NCBI GenBank assembly: GCA_017502165.1
Contig: JAFVVO010000028.1
Coordinates: forward strand, 1 to 32,948
Direction of reading: 5' to 3'
DNA: 32,948 bases
Origin: Clostridia bacterium
Lineage (GTDB): Bacteria; Bacillota; Clostridia; Christensenellales; QALW01
Shown here: piece by piece, positions 7,689 through 15,876 of the stretch
Layout of the letters: every line of letters begins with the position of its first letter
How positions within the stretch are numbered: position 1 is the first letter of the stretch
The notes under the pieces: generated by a model
What the model was told of the DNA's origin: nothing
The model's database searches: none
Seen by the model: the letters and a program-made list of their open reading frames with translations, nothing else
Program-made: the position numbers and the translations under genes

Positions 7689-7877
7689 TTATTCTGCGTC
7701 CTTTTCAACGATCTGCTTACCGTCATAATAACCGCAAGCCTTGCACATTCTGTGAGCTAATTTCTTAGCATGGCACTGGGGACACTCAACGATGCCGGGA
7801 AGAGAAAGCTTCCAGTTAGCACGTCTTGAGTCACGTCTTGCTCTTGAAATTTTACGCTTAGGTGCTATTGCGCCCAT
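7689..7877 (-). CDS. rpmF: 50S ribosomal protein L32
   Basis: At 62 aa this is the normal length of bacterial L32, a component of the large ribosomal subunit. It begins with the conserved MGAIAPKRKISRARRDSRRA and carries the zinc-binding form of the protein: CPQC (about 32-35) and CKAC (about 45-48). Zn-type L32 paralogues can respond to zinc supply, but no Zur box was seen. Ribosome binding site GGAGGTG. It follows yceD by 12 nt in the order conserved across Firmicutes and Proteobacteria. Confidence 0.97.
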   Translation of the reverse strand: MGAIAPKRKISRARRDSRRANWKLSLPGIVECPQCHAKKLAHRMCKACGYYDGKQIVEKDAE

Positions 7878-7889
7878 GAAGACACCTCC

Positions 7890-8378
7890 TTAGTCCACAA
7901 GCCCACGCAAAACGGCAAAGGGATTATCCTCATCACCGTCAGTGCACGAGCAAGATGAAAAATTTTTATCAATACCGCAATGCTGGCAAAGTCCCTTACA
8001 GTCTTCCGTGCATAAACGCTCAATAGGAAGGGCTGAAAGCACCGTATCAAACAAAAGCGGTTGAATATCTACTGTATCGTTTCGGCTGATAACAAGATTT
8101 TCTTCCTCAGAGGAATGAGAAAACATTTCGCTGAAGGAAAAGGTGAAGCTCTTTTCAAATTCCTTTAAGCAACGGTCACATTCAAAAACACAGTCAACGT
8201 CAATCTTGCCTGAAAAACGAACGTTTTTACCGTCAGCAAAATAAAATCCCGTTGCTTTTGCATTTTTGAAGCTTACCGCACCCATATAAGAAACGGGCTC
8301 AAAGGAAACGTCTGCTTCAAAATCATATCTGTCCCCTTCATTATAAAGGGAATCTTTTACAGAAATAATACAACTCAT
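7890..8378 (-). CDS. yceD: YceD/YlbN (DUF177) family protein
   Basis: A 162-aa DUF177 protein, the family linked to 23S rRNA accumulation and nearly always found next to rpmF, as here. Features are CDRC in the middle (about 72-75), a conserved CxxxCKGLCxxCG segment (about 123-133) and a C-terminal CSC, together a likely metal-binding set. The upstream -35 sits just past the ackA stop and the -10 is only 15 nt before this ATG. The predicted mRNA leader is therefore about 8 nt, too short for a normal Shine-Dalgarno. AGGTTT is the only weak candidate. Confidence 0.92.
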   Translation of the reverse strand: MSCIISVKDSLYNEGDRYDFEADVSFEPVSYMGAVSFKNAKATGFYFADGKNVRFSGKIDVDCVFECDRCLKEFEKSFTFSFSEMFSHSSEEENLVISRNDTVDIQPLLFDTVLSALPIERLCTEDCKGLCQHCGIDKNFSSCSCTDGDEDNPFAVLRGLVD

Positions 8379-8392
8379 ATCAAACCTAAACC

Positions 8393-8421
8393 ATTATACC
8401 TATATTCTGCTTCTTTGTCAA
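8393..8421 (-). promoter_or_regulatory. Consensus promoter for yceD-rpmF, giving a near-leaderless mRNA
   Basis: On the minus strand, TTGACA (8421-8416), 17-nt spacer, TATAAT (8398-8393); both hexamers are perfect. The start codon is at 8378, so transcription would begin about 8 nt before it. Confidence 0.8.
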
Positions 8422-9618
8422 TCACAAATTTGCAAGTTCTGCAGTGTCACGAGCAATAACAAGCTCTTCATTGGTGGGGATAACTACGATCTTAACTGCA
8501 GAATCGTCAGTTGAAACGATAGTTTCCTTGCCGTGAACGGTCTTATTTAACTCATAATTCATCTTTGCGCCGAGGAATTCAAGACCTGTTACAGAGCCTG
8601 CACGAACAACGTCGTCATTTTCGCCAACACCTGCAGTGAAAACGATAGCGTCAACTCCGCCCATAGCAGCGGCGTAAGCGCCGATAAACTTCTTAACGTT
8701 GTAGCAGAAAATGTCAAGAGCGAGCTGTGCGCGCTTGTTGCCTGCTTCAGCAGCGGCAGAGAGGTCTCTGAAGTCACTGCTTACGCCTGAAATACCAAGC
8801 ATACCGCTCTTTTTGTTAAGATAGGAATCCATCTCGTCAATGGTCATATTGTACTTATTCATAAGGAAGCGGATGAGTGCGGGGTCAATGTTACCGCAAC
8901 GGGTACCCATGGGAAGACCTTCAATGGGAGTTAAGCCCATTGTGGTATCAAGGCACTTGCCGCCCTTAACTGCCGCAATACTTGAGCCGTTACCAAGGTG
9001 GCAGGAAACGATGTTAAGCTCTTCGGGCTTCTTGCCTAAGATTTCAGCGCAACGGGCTGAAACAAATCTGTGGCTGGAGCCGTGGAAGCCGTATCTGCGT
9101 ACCTTGAAATCCTCGTATGCTTCGTAAGGAATACCGTAAATATAGCTTATTGCAGGCATTGTCTGATGGAATGCAGTATCAAATACGCCTACCATGGGAG
9201 TGTTGGGCATAACTGCCTTACAAGCGGCAATACCCTGAAGGTTTGCGGGGTTATGTAAGGGAGCAAGGTCAATAAGGCTCTCCATCATTTCGATAACTTC
9301 ATCGGTAATCTTAACTGAGCAAGCAAACTTATCACCGCCGTGAACAACTCTGTGTCCAACTGCGCCGATTTCGTCCATTGAAGAAATAACGCCTACCTTT
9401 GCATCGGTAAGAGTTTCAAGAACAAGCTGAATAGCCTCTTCGTGATTATGCATATCCTTTTCGATAACGGTTTCCTCACCGTTAGCCTTGTGCTTAAGCT
9501 TTGAGCCTTCAAGACCGATACGGTCAATACCGCCCTTTGCAATAACTGCCTCGTTCTCCATATCAATAAGCTGATATTTAAGAGAGCTGGAACCTGCGTT
9601 GATAACTAAAACTTTCAT
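8422..9618 (-). CDS. ackA: Acetate kinase
   Basis: This 398-aa protein is full length for AckA, which makes ATP and acetate from acetyl phosphate. N-terminal MKVLVINAGSSSLKYQL is the first ASKHA phosphate loop. VGHRVVHGG, FDTAFH, RRYGFHGTSH-type RRYGFHGSSH, and GLTPIEGLPMGTRCGNIDP are all present, as is the C-terminal GVGEN. Ribosome binding site GGAGG, 8 nt before ATG. Phosphotransacetylase (pta), often adjacent, is not in the window. No terminator separates it from yceD. A TATAAT at 9713-9708 (minus strand) with only a weak -35 may be its promoter. Confidence 0.97.
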   Translation of the reverse strand: MKVLVINAGSSSLKYQLIDMENEAVIAKGGIDRIGLEGSKLKHKANGEETVIEKDMHNHEEAIQLVLETLTDAKVGVISSMDEIGAVGHRVVHGGDKFACSVKITDEVIEMMESLIDLAPLHNPANLQGIAACKAVMPNTPMVGVFDTAFHQTMPAISYIYGIPYEAYEDFKVRRYGFHGSSHRFVSARCAEILGKKPEELNIVSCHLGNGSSIAAVKGGKCLDTTMGLTPIEGLPMGTRCGNIDPALIRFLMNKYNMTIDEMDSYLNKKSGMLGISGVSSDFRDLSAAAEAGNKRAQLALDIFCYNVKKFIGAYAAAMGGVDAIVFTAGVGENDDVVRAGSVTGLEFLGAKMNYELNKTVHGKETIVSTDDSAVKIVVIPTNEELVIARDTAELANL

Positions 9619-9643
9619 TTAATTTACCTCCGGTAAAAATTTT

Positions 9644-9672
9644 TTTACTTTTTCATTAGGATGTGTTATAAT
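9644..9672 (+). promoter_or_regulatory. Promoter for tmcAL
   Basis: TTTACT (9644-9649), 17-nt spacer, TATAAT (9667-9672). It gives a leader of about 87 nt before the start at 9766. It faces the presumed ackA promoter within the same 147-bp gap. Confidence 0.55.
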
Positions 9673-9765
9673 ACCAGTGAAAGTATTACTAAGGCACATC
9701 AATAAGTATTATATCACACTTTTTGTAATAAGTACAGAATTTTTTAGTTATTTAAGAGGTTAAAA

Positions 9766-10824
9766 ATGAAAATTTGCGGTATTATTTGCGAATATAACCC
9801 TCTTCACAAGGGACATATTTATCAAATCAACAAAGCTCGTCAGTTAACGGGAGCCGATTACGTGGTTTGTATTATGAGCGGAAGCTTTGTTCAGCGCGGT
9901 GAAAATGCCGTATTTGACAAGTTTTCCCGTGCAAAAGCCGCCGTTGAATCGGGAGCAGACGCTTGCCTCGAATTACCTCAGATTTTTGCACTTCAATCTG
10001 CCCAATACTTCGCTTTAGGCGGTGTTTTGGCGGCTGATACTATTGGTTGCACGCATCTTTGCTTCGGCTCTGAATGCGGTGATTTAACTTTAATGCAGGA
10101 TTTTTCCGAGCCCGAGACCTTTAGAGAATCTCTTGCCTCAGGCGCCTCCTACGGCAATTCCCTTTCTGCCTTTGAAGGTCAGCCTAACAGCATGCTCGGC
10201 AGAGAATACCTTAAGGCTATTGACCTGATTAAAAGCGATATTAAACCCGTTACGCTCCTTCGTGAGCCCGACTTTGCCTCTGCAAGCAGAATCCGAAGCG
10301 AACTTTTAGTCGGCTCAACCAACAAGGAAATGTATCCCTTTAACATTTCTCCCGTTTTCTTTGAAAAGTTCTTCCCAATCATAAAATATAAGCTGATTAC
10401 AATGTCGGCTGAGGAGTTATCTAACGTTTGCGGCGTAAGCGAAGGTCTTGAGCACAAAATAAAGAAAGAAATTCTTTGCTCAAATTCTCTTGACGAGCTT
10501 ATTCATAACATAAAAAGCAAACGGTACACTTATTCAAGAATCAGCCGTATTCTTTGCTGCGCCCTGCTTGACATAACAAAGGATAAGTTAACAGAAGTAA
10601 TCAAATATCCGCCTAAATTAAAGCTTTTGGCAATAAAGAAAGAAAAAACCGCATTACTTTCAATTCTTGATAATTACTATATCTCCCCTCTCGACTCACA
10701 AAACTACGATAAAAGCACCGAAATTTCTTCTTCTACCAACGTTCTGGCAACGCACGTCTACTCCGTTATGTATCCGGGGCTTTTAGGTGACGAGGACTAC
10801 ACCTTAGGCTTAATGAAAGTGTAA
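9766..10824 (+). CDS. tmcAL: tRNA(Met) cytidine acetate ligase
   Basis: Homologue of B. subtilis TmcAL (YlbM), which uses acetate and ATP to make N4-acetylcytidine at the wobble base of elongator tRNA-Met. The N-terminus has the nucleotidyltransferase signature KICGIICEYNPLHKGHIYQI (HxGH type) and MSGSFVQRGE, typical of the family; FDKFSRAKAAVESGADACLELP follows. At 352 aa it is shorter than the B. subtilis protein (a little over 400), the difference being in the C-terminal part. Ribosome binding site AGAGG. It lies divergent to ackA, whose product is the acetate substrate. Confidence 0.93.
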   Translation: MKICGIICEYNPLHKGHIYQINKARQLTGADYVVCIMSGSFVQRGENAVFDKFSRAKAAVESGADACLELPQIFALQSAQYFALGGVLAADTIGCTHLCFGSECGDLTLMQDFSEPETFRESLASGASYGNSLSAFEGQPNSMLGREYLKAIDLIKSDIKPVTLLREPDFASASRIRSELLVGSTNKEMYPFNISPVFFEKFFPIIKYKLITMSAEELSNVCGVSEGLEHKIKKEILCSNSLDELIHNIKSKRYTYSRISRILCCALLDITKDKLTEVIKYPPKLKLLAIKKEKTALLSILDNYYISPLDSQNYDKSTEISSSTNVLATHVYSVMYPGLLGDEDYTLGLMKV

Positions 10825-10953
10825 AACTTGTTTTTTGCTAATTATCTCGTTTTAACATAGTATCCGTAATTCTTTAGCACACAAAAACTCTTCAATACAA
10901 TTAAACTGTAACGCTTTGCTTGATAAAAAATTTGTCAAATGGCTATAAATCTC

Positions 10954-10982
10954 TTTACAAACTTTTTTTTGAGTATTATAAT
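10954..10982 (+). promoter_or_regulatory. Promoter for nagB
   Basis: TTTACA (10954-10959), 17-nt spacer, TATAAT (10977-10982), 41 nt before the start. The rest of 10825-11023 is AT-rich with no other clear element. Confidence 0.65.
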
Positions 10983-11023
10983 TAGCATATAAACCAAATT
11001 TTGATTGAAAAGGAGAAAGAAAA

Positions 11024-11809
11024 ATGAAACTTATCATCAAAGACAATTACGAAGCTATGAGTGCGTGGGCTGCTCAGCATATTGCTGATGCCATCAACAA
11101 TCACAAAGAGGACCGTCCCTTTGTGTTGGGCCTTCCTACAGGTTCCTCCCCCCTCGGTGTTTACAGAAACCTCATTAAGATGAACAAAGAAGGCAAAGTA
11201 ACCTTCAAAAACGTTGTTACCTTTAATATGGACGAATACGTTGGTCTTCCCCGCGAGCATGACCAGAGCTACTGGTACTTTATGCACGACAATTTCTTTA
11301 ACCACATTGATATTCCTGCTGAAAACGTGAACATTCTTAACGGTATGGCAGAAGATTTAGCGGCTGAATGTCAGAGATACGAAGACAAAATTGCGTCCTA
11401 CGGCGGCATTGACCTTTTCCTTGGCGGAAGCGGCGTTGACGGCCACATTGCATTCAACGAGCCTTTCACATCATTAACCTCCAGAACCGGTGTGCGCGCT
11501 CTTACCGAGGATACACTCATTGTTAACTCCCGTTTCTTCGATAATGATCCCGATAAGGTTCCCAAAACTGCCCTTTCTGTTGGTGTTGGTACCGTTTGCG
11601 ATTCTAAGCCGGTGCTTCTCCTCATCAGCGGACACAATAAGGCACGCGCTCTCCGTCACTGTGTTGAGGGCGGTGTAGACCACGCTTGGACCATAAGCGC
11701 ACTTCAGCTTCACAAGGACGGCATTATCGCTTGTGACGAAGCTGCCTGCGGTGAGCTTAAGGTAGACACCTATAAGTATTTCAAAGAAATCTATAAGAAC
11801 GAAAAATAA
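11024..11809 (+). CDS. nagB: Glucosamine-6-phosphate deaminase
   Basis: This 261-aa enzyme converts glucosamine-6-phosphate to fructose-6-phosphate and ammonia. All catalytic positions of the E. coli enzyme can be seen: Asp70 in NMDEY (Asp72), and [14 protein letters not shown] with Asp139, His141 and Glu146 (Asp141, His143, Glu148). The phosphate loop [10 protein letters not shown] is intact. Ribosome binding site AAAGGAGA. It stands alone between tmcAL and the patatin-like gene, with its own promoter and terminator; no nagA or transporter is adjacent. A divergent paralogue is at 25094-26032. Confidence 0.97.
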   Translation: MKLIIKDNYEAMSAWAAQHIADAINNHKEDRPFVLGLPTGSSPLGVYRNLIKMNKEGKVTFKNVVTFNMDEYVGLPREHDQSYWYFMHDNFFNHIDIPAENVNILNGMAEDLAAECQRYEDKIASYGGIDLFLGGSGVDGHIAFNEPFTSLTSRTGVRALTEDTLIVNSRFFDNDPDKVPKTALSVGVGTVCDSKPVLLLISGHNKARALRHCVEGGVDHAWTISALQLHKDGIIACDEAACGELKVDTYKYFKEIYKNEK

Positions 11810-11844
11810 TTAAAGCGTATTTGCTTTTGCAAATGCTTCAAGCA

Positions 11845-11886
11845 AAAAAACAATGCTCCGATTTTTTAGTCGGAGCATTTTGTTTT
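11845..11886 (+). terminator. Bidirectional terminator after nagB
   Basis: A perfect 10-bp stem (AATGCTCCGA / TCGGAGCATT) flanked by A and T runs. It can serve both nagB and the convergent patatin-like gene. The remaining 11887-11995 is T-rich, low-complexity DNA with TTTCGTT-like repeats and no gene. Confidence 0.85.
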
Positions 11887-11995
11887 TTTGGAGATTACGT
11901 ATTTAATTTTTGTTTGGTTTCGTTTTTCTTCAGTTTCGTTCTTAGTTTCATTTTTGAAATTTATCTTTTCCTTGATTTTGAATTGCACGTTTAGC

Positions 11996-12763
11996 TTAAT
12001 TTTGTATTTCCGCTTTGATTTTATCTATCATTTTCTCTGCCGCTTCTCGCCCTAAACGCAGACATTCTTCCGATTTTTCGAGATTTGTTAACGGAATGGT
12101 GCGCAGGTCAGGATTTATTACGCAATCACTGTTTTTATACGTTTCCTCAACCACCTGCCAATCACACATTTCAAACGCGTACATAAGAACGTCCATCAAA
12201 TTAGTTGCTTTTTCGTGCCCCCAACCCTGATATCCAACGTCAACGGCAATGACGTATTCGGCGCCCATCTGGCGTACCTGCTGAGCAGGAACTCTCGTCA
12301 TAGCTCCACCGTCAATAAGCTGCATATCACCGATTTCAACCGGCTCAAATACCCCGGGAATCGCAAAGCTTGCGTGGCAGGCACGAGAAACCCTGCCCGA
12401 AGTAATAGAAACGCATTTGCCGGTTATAATATCGCAAGCAACGGCAGAAAAGGGCGGTGAACATTCTTCAATATTTTTGCTTTTAGTAAGCATATCCACA
12501 AGATTTTCTGCCTTGTCGCCCTTAATAAAGCCTAAGCGTGGAATAATTATATCAATAAATGACGACATATCAATGCTCGAGCAGAGCTTTCCCGCAAGAT
12601 ACATATCACTTCCCGTACAGAACAGTCCTCCGGCAATAGCTCCTGCCGAGCATCCCGAAACAAAGTCTATGGGAATATTATTCTCTTGCAACACCTGTAT
12701 TACTCCCAGATGCGCTACACCGTGAGCGGCTCCTCCGCCCAGTGCCAAGCCTACTTTTTTCAT
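11996..12763 (-). CDS. Patatin-like phospholipase (YlbK/RssA type)
   Basis: A 255-aa patatin-fold serine hydrolase. The oxyanion-hole motif GGGAAHGVAHLG (about 9-20), the nucleophile elbow GCSAG (about 37-41) and the catalytic Asp in LIDGGAMTRVP (about 166-176) are all present, so it should be active. Length and motifs fit the RssA/YlbK subgroup. B. subtilis ylbK is next to ylbJ, as here, which supports orthology. The natural lipid substrate is unknown. It is divergent from ylbJ across a 43-bp gap that contains a 12-bp direct repeat. Confidence 0.92.
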   Translation of the reverse strand: MKKVGLALGGGAAHGVAHLGVIQVLQENNIPIDFVSGCSAGAIAGGLFCTGSDMYLAGKLCSSIDMSSFIDIIIPRLGFIKGDKAENLVDMLTKSKNIEECSPPFSAVACDIITGKCVSITSGRVSRACHASFAIPGVFEPVEIGDMQLIDGGAMTRVPAQQVRQMGAEYVIAVDVGYQGWGHEKATNLMDVLMYAFEMCDWQVVEETYKNSDCVINPDLRTIPLTNLEKSEECLRLGREAAEKMIDKIKAEIQN

Positions 12764-12795
12764 ATTTTTAACGTCTCCACAGTATATTTTTAACG
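12762..12795. repeat. 12-bp direct repeat in the ylbK/ylbJ divergent gap
   Basis: ATATTTTTAACG occurs at 12762-12773 and 12784-12795, a 22-bp period (two helical turns). One copy touches the patatin-like start codon, the other lies 11 nt before the ylbJ start. The placement suits paired binding sites for a regulator acting on both genes. Confidence 0.5.
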
Positions 12796-12806
12796 GGTGA
12801 ATTATA

Positions 12807-13763
12807 TTGGTTGCACTTATTTTTATTCTGATTATATGTATTCTTTTTCCCGAAATTTCAATTTCCTGCGCAAAAGAAACTATTATTTTATGGTTCCGCT
12901 CCGTTTTGCCCGTACTGCTTCCTTTTTTTATTTTAAGTAAGGGAATTTATTTTCTTGGCGGAGCAGAATTTTTTGCAAAGCTATTGCGTCCCGTTACCAC
13001 GTTTTTGGGGTTGCCGAAGGATGCCGCCTTTCCCCTTTCCATGAGCCTTTTATGCGGATTTCCCACGGGTAGCCGAATGGTAGAGAGCGTTTGCGGAGAT
13101 AACAATGAGGCAAAGGAATATTTAGGAAACGTCTGCTTTTCCTCAAGTCCCATTTTTATTTTGGGAACTGTTGGTGAGGTTATGCTAAAAAGCACGCGGG
13201 AGGGATATGCTTTATTTGCGCTTCACCTTTGCACCTTAATAATATTTACCTTATTTTATCGGCCTAAACAAAATTTTATACTTCATTCTTCCTCTTCCGA
13301 AAAAGGCACTTTTTCTCAGGCGGTTACCCAAAGCGTTGCCTCCGTTTTATCAATTTGCGGCTTTATGATTTTCTTTAATCTCATAAGCCGAATTTTTACC
13401 TTTATTTTGCCCGTTTCAGAGCCTTGGATTTGGCTGATTTCAGGCTTTTGCGAATTTACCTCAGGAATAAGCCTATTAAGCCGGCAAGGCGATTGGGCTC
13501 TGCCCTTTATCAGCTTTTTTCTCTCCTTTGGCGGAAGCTGTGTTATTGCCCAATGTCTTTCGTTTCTAAAAGGCATAAATGTCTTACGTTTCATCTTTAA
13601 CCGCCTTTTATGCGGTATAATAGCATTTTTACTGTGTTTTTTATATAAAAAAACCGCCCTGTACGTTCCCATAGCTCTAACGGCACTTTTGTCTTTAGCA
13701 GGTTTTGTACTCAGGCGGAAAAATTCGTATTTTTCTTATTTATTGAAATCGTCTAAATCCTGA
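12807..13763 (+). CDS. ylbJ: Sporulation integral membrane protein YlbJ
   Basis: This 318-aa polytopic membrane protein of the nucleoside-recognition/Gate family matches YlbJ, needed for spore cortex formation in B. subtilis. The conserved segment LWFRSVLPVLLPFFILSKG (about 29-47) and CGFPTGSRMV (about 84-93) are clear, with about eight hydrophobic segments overall. The start is TTG at 12807, placed 6 nt after GGGTGA; no in-frame ATG or GTG fits better. The 3' end overlaps the convergent coiled-coil gene by 28 bp. Confidence 0.92.
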   Translation: MVALIFILIICILFPEISISCAKETIILWFRSVLPVLLPFFILSKGIYFLGGAEFFAKLLRPVTTFLGLPKDAAFPLSMSLLCGFPTGSRMVESVCGDNNEAKEYLGNVCFSSSPIFILGTVGEVMLKSTREGYALFALHLCTLIIFTLFYRPKQNFILHSSSSEKGTFSQAVTQSVASVLSICGFMIFFNLISRIFTFILPVSEPWIWLISGFCEFTSGISLLSRQGDWALPFISFFLSFGGSCVIAQCLSFLKGINVLRFIFNRLLCGIIAFLLCFLYKKTALYVPIALTALLSLAGFVLRRKNSYFSYLLKSSKS

Positions 13764-14182
13764 TCGATTTGCTCATCAAGGTCTTTAATGCGAACCTTAA
13801 GCTCATCAAAAACGCTTAAAGCGTAATTCTTTGCAGAAAGACGAACTTCCTTGGCATTCTGGCGAGCCATATCAATAATCTTCTTTGCCTCGATTTCAGC
13901 ATTACGGGTAATCTCGTGCTCAGCAACCATTTCCTCAGCCGTTTTCTGTGCGGCGGCAATGCACTGTTTTGCTTCTTCTTCAGCATCAATAAGAATCTGA
14001 CGGCGTTCCTTCATAATATTAACTGCACGTTCAAACTCGGTAGGCATATTTTCTACAATTTCGTCCAAAATGTCCAGACAAGCATCAGCGTCAACCAACG
14101 ACTTTCCCGAGAAAACGCTCTTTTTAGACTGTGTTAACTCCTTTTCAAGTTCATCAAGCAAATTAGAAATTACGTTATTCAT
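13736..14182 (-). CDS. Coiled-coil protein (ATP synthase subunit b/DivIVA-like)
   Basis: A 148-aa, highly charged, almost wholly helical protein. Residues 40-125 give long heptad-like runs (EEEAKQCIAAAQKTAEEMVA, AEIEAKKIIDMARQNAKEV), like the stalks of ATPase b/H subunits or DivIVA-type scaffolds. There is no membrane segment. It follows coaD by 10 nt with ribosome binding site AAGGAG, as the last gene of the rsmD-coaD operon. A structural or divisome-related role is possible but unproven. Its C-terminus overlaps ylbJ tail to tail. Confidence 0.8.
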   Translation of the reverse strand: MNNVISNLLDELEKELTQSKKSVFSGKSLVDADACLDILDEIVENMPTEFERAVNIMKERRQILIDAEEEAKQCIAAAQKTAEEMVAEHEITRNAEIEAKKIIDMARQNAKEVRLSAKNYALSVFDELKVRIKDLDEQIDQDLDDFNK

Positions 14183-14192
14183 TTTGTACTCC

Positions 14193-14678
14193 TTACACCT
14201 TATCCTTTAATTTATTTTGTATTTCTTCATATATCTCTTGGGGGACCATTTTTTTAATATCGCCGCCCATTCTGCCTATTTCACGAACGATGCTTGAGCT
14301 AAGAAAGCTATGTTCACTGTTTGCCATTAAAAACACCGCTTCAAAATCAGGGTCAAGATTCTGATTAAATGCCGCCCATTGCAGCTCATACTCAAAATCG
14401 GTAATAGCGCGAAGACCTCTGATGGCTGCAGTAGCTGAAACCTTCTTAAGATAGTCAACCATAAGTCCGTCAGAAAAATCGACCTCTACGTTGTCTAAAT
14501 CCTTAACCGATTTTCTTATAAATTCCATACGCTCTTCAAGGCTGAAATAGCACTTTTTTGAAGGATTGTGCATAATGGCAACTATTACCTTATCTGCCAT
14601 CTTTGAAGCGCGCTTTATTATGTCTAAATGTCCCAGAGTTATCGGGTCGAAGCTTCCGGGATAAACCATTATTTTCAT
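14193..14678 (-). CDS. coaD: Phosphopantetheine adenylyltransferase
   Basis: This 161-aa enzyme performs the penultimate step of coenzyme A synthesis, adenylating 4'-phosphopantetheine. MKIMVYPGSFDPITLGHLDI contains the TxGH nucleotide-binding motif. RGLRAITDFEYELQWAAFN and SSSIVREIGRMGGDI are further family signatures. Length is normal. The start overlaps the rsmD stop by 4 bp, the classic rsmD-coaD pairing. Confidence 0.97.
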   Translation of the reverse strand: MKIMVYPGSFDPITLGHLDIIKRASKMADKVIVAIMHNPSKKCYFSLEERMEFIRKSVKDLDNVEVDFSDGLMVDYLKKVSATAAIRGLRAITDFEYELQWAAFNQNLDPDFEAVFLMANSEHSFLSSSIVREIGRMGGDIKKMVPQEIYEEIQNKLKDKV

Positions 14679-15226
14679 TGTTTTCCTCCCACAAAGGTTA
14701 AAGCACGGCTACCGTAAGCCCGTTGATCTTTTATTGCATAGCCTTCGCTCTCTTCTAATCTCATATCGGAAGAATGCTCTAAAATCAAAGTGCCGTTTTC
14801 CTTTAATAACGGAAGCGTGCAAGTAATTATTCTTTCGTAATATCCGTTTTCGTAAGGCGGATCAGCAAAAACAAAATCGAATTTTTTGCCTTGATTTAAT
14901 AGCGTTTTCGCAACAAACTCAAAATCGCCTGAAACGATGCCCGAAGCATCCTCACAACCGATTTGGCTGATATTTTCGCGCACGAGACGCACGTCCTTAT
15001 CGGCAAAAACACATTTTGCGCCGTTTGAAACCGCTTCAAGCCCCATCTGCCCCGTACCTGCAAACAAGTCAAGAAAATCTGCACCAAACAAGTCGGTACG
15101 CAGGATGTTAAAAAGAGAATCCTTAACTCTTGCCGAGGTGGGCCGAACCGTCATATCCTTAGGAGAAATTATTCCCTTTCCCCTATATTTACCGCTGATA
15201 ATGCGAAGTAGATACTTATTCTTCAT
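14675..15226 (-). CDS. rsmD: 16S rRNA (guanine(966)-N(2))-methyltransferase
   Basis: A 183-aa SAM-dependent methyltransferase acting on G966 of 16S rRNA. RIISGKYRGKGI (about 8-19), VRPTSARVKDSLFNIL, DLFAGTGQMGLEAVSNGA (SAM-binding motif I) and FADPPYENG (catalytic DPPY) are present. It begins MKNKYLLRIISG, slightly longer than usual. No good ribosome binding site precedes the ATG, so translation may depend on readthrough from upstream genes. Overlaps coaD by 4 bp. Confidence 0.95.
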   Translation of the reverse strand: MKNKYLLRIISGKYRGKGIISPKDMTVRPTSARVKDSLFNILRTDLFGADFLDLFAGTGQMGLEAVSNGAKCVFADKDVRLVRENISQIGCEDASGIVSGDFEFVAKTLLNQGKKFDFVFADPPYENGYYERIITCTLPLLKENGTLILEHSSDMRLEESEGYAIKDQRAYGSRALTFVGGKQ

Positions 15227-15269
15227 AATTTTATCACAAATTTTCTAATTTTTCAATAGTATTTTGAAA

Positions 15270-15872
15270 TTATTTGTTGTTTTTTGCATTTTTTAGCGCC
15301 TGATTTACGGCTTTTCTTTCCTTGTTACCGTAAATGTAGCCCAAACCGACTGAAACAATAAAGATAACAATAGGTATAAAAAACATAGGTGCAAATACCG
15401 CATTTGGCATAGTGATATTTTTAAGCACCGTAATGGCAGGCTGTGCAAAATCAATACTGAACGCAGGATTAAAGGGCACCAGGGTAGCAAGCAGAGGCGA
15501 ATAGGAAATAAACGCAAGATACAAAAGGGTGTAAACTCCGTCCGCCGTCTCCCTGATACCCGTTTCCCATCCGTGATAGGAAATAATCAGGTAATAAACC
15601 GTAACGAGTATTGCGGGAAGCATCGCAACAGCACCTGCCGCAAAGCCTTTCCAAAAGGCAAAATTATGTTCCTTAGTATCTGCCTCACCGCGATTCAGCG
15701 CATTGTTCCAGGCAAGCACAAGAGTAAAAGCAACGAATAATAAACCTACTATAATTTTATAGGCAAGTCCCATATCACTGCTTAAGCACATAATCATACT
15801 GATCAGCGCTACTACACTTGTTGCAAAGAAAACTAAAAACAGCTTTCCCGAAAAAATAAATAAATTTTTCAT
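15270..15872 (-). CDS. Hypothetical integral membrane protein, 200 aa
   Basis: Not recognised. About five membrane segments are visible (roughly 8-29, 37-55, 74-97, 112-132 and 158-182), with a polar loop (NRGEADTKEHNFAFWKG) and a basic tail (NKERKAVNQALKNAKNNK) that is likely cytoplasmic. It lies 4 nt downstream of the 5-formyl-THF cyclo-ligase gene and 43 nt before rsmD in one minus-strand run, so it is probably cotranscribed. No catalytic motif is visible. Confidence 0.75.
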   Translation of the reverse strand: MKNLFIFSGKLFLVFFATSVVALISMIMCLSSDMGLAYKIIVGLLFVAFTLVLAWNNALNRGEADTKEHNFAFWKGFAAGAVAMLPAILVTVYYLIISYHGWETGIRETADGVYTLLYLAFISYSPLLATLVPFNPAFSIDFAQPAITVLKNITMPNAVFAPMFFIPIVIFIVSVGLGYIYGNKERKAVNQALKNAKNNK

Positions 15873-15876
15873 TTTG

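Noticed and set aside
10929-10942. Spo0A-box-like TTTGTCAAAT upstream of nagB
   Set aside because: A short partial match in AT-rich DNA and no reason to link nagB to Spo0A.
15227-15260. Promoter TTGAAA-N17-TAAAAT just before rsmD
   Set aside because: The -10 would end about 2 nt before the start codon, so transcription would begin inside the gene; it is probably chance AT-rich sequence.
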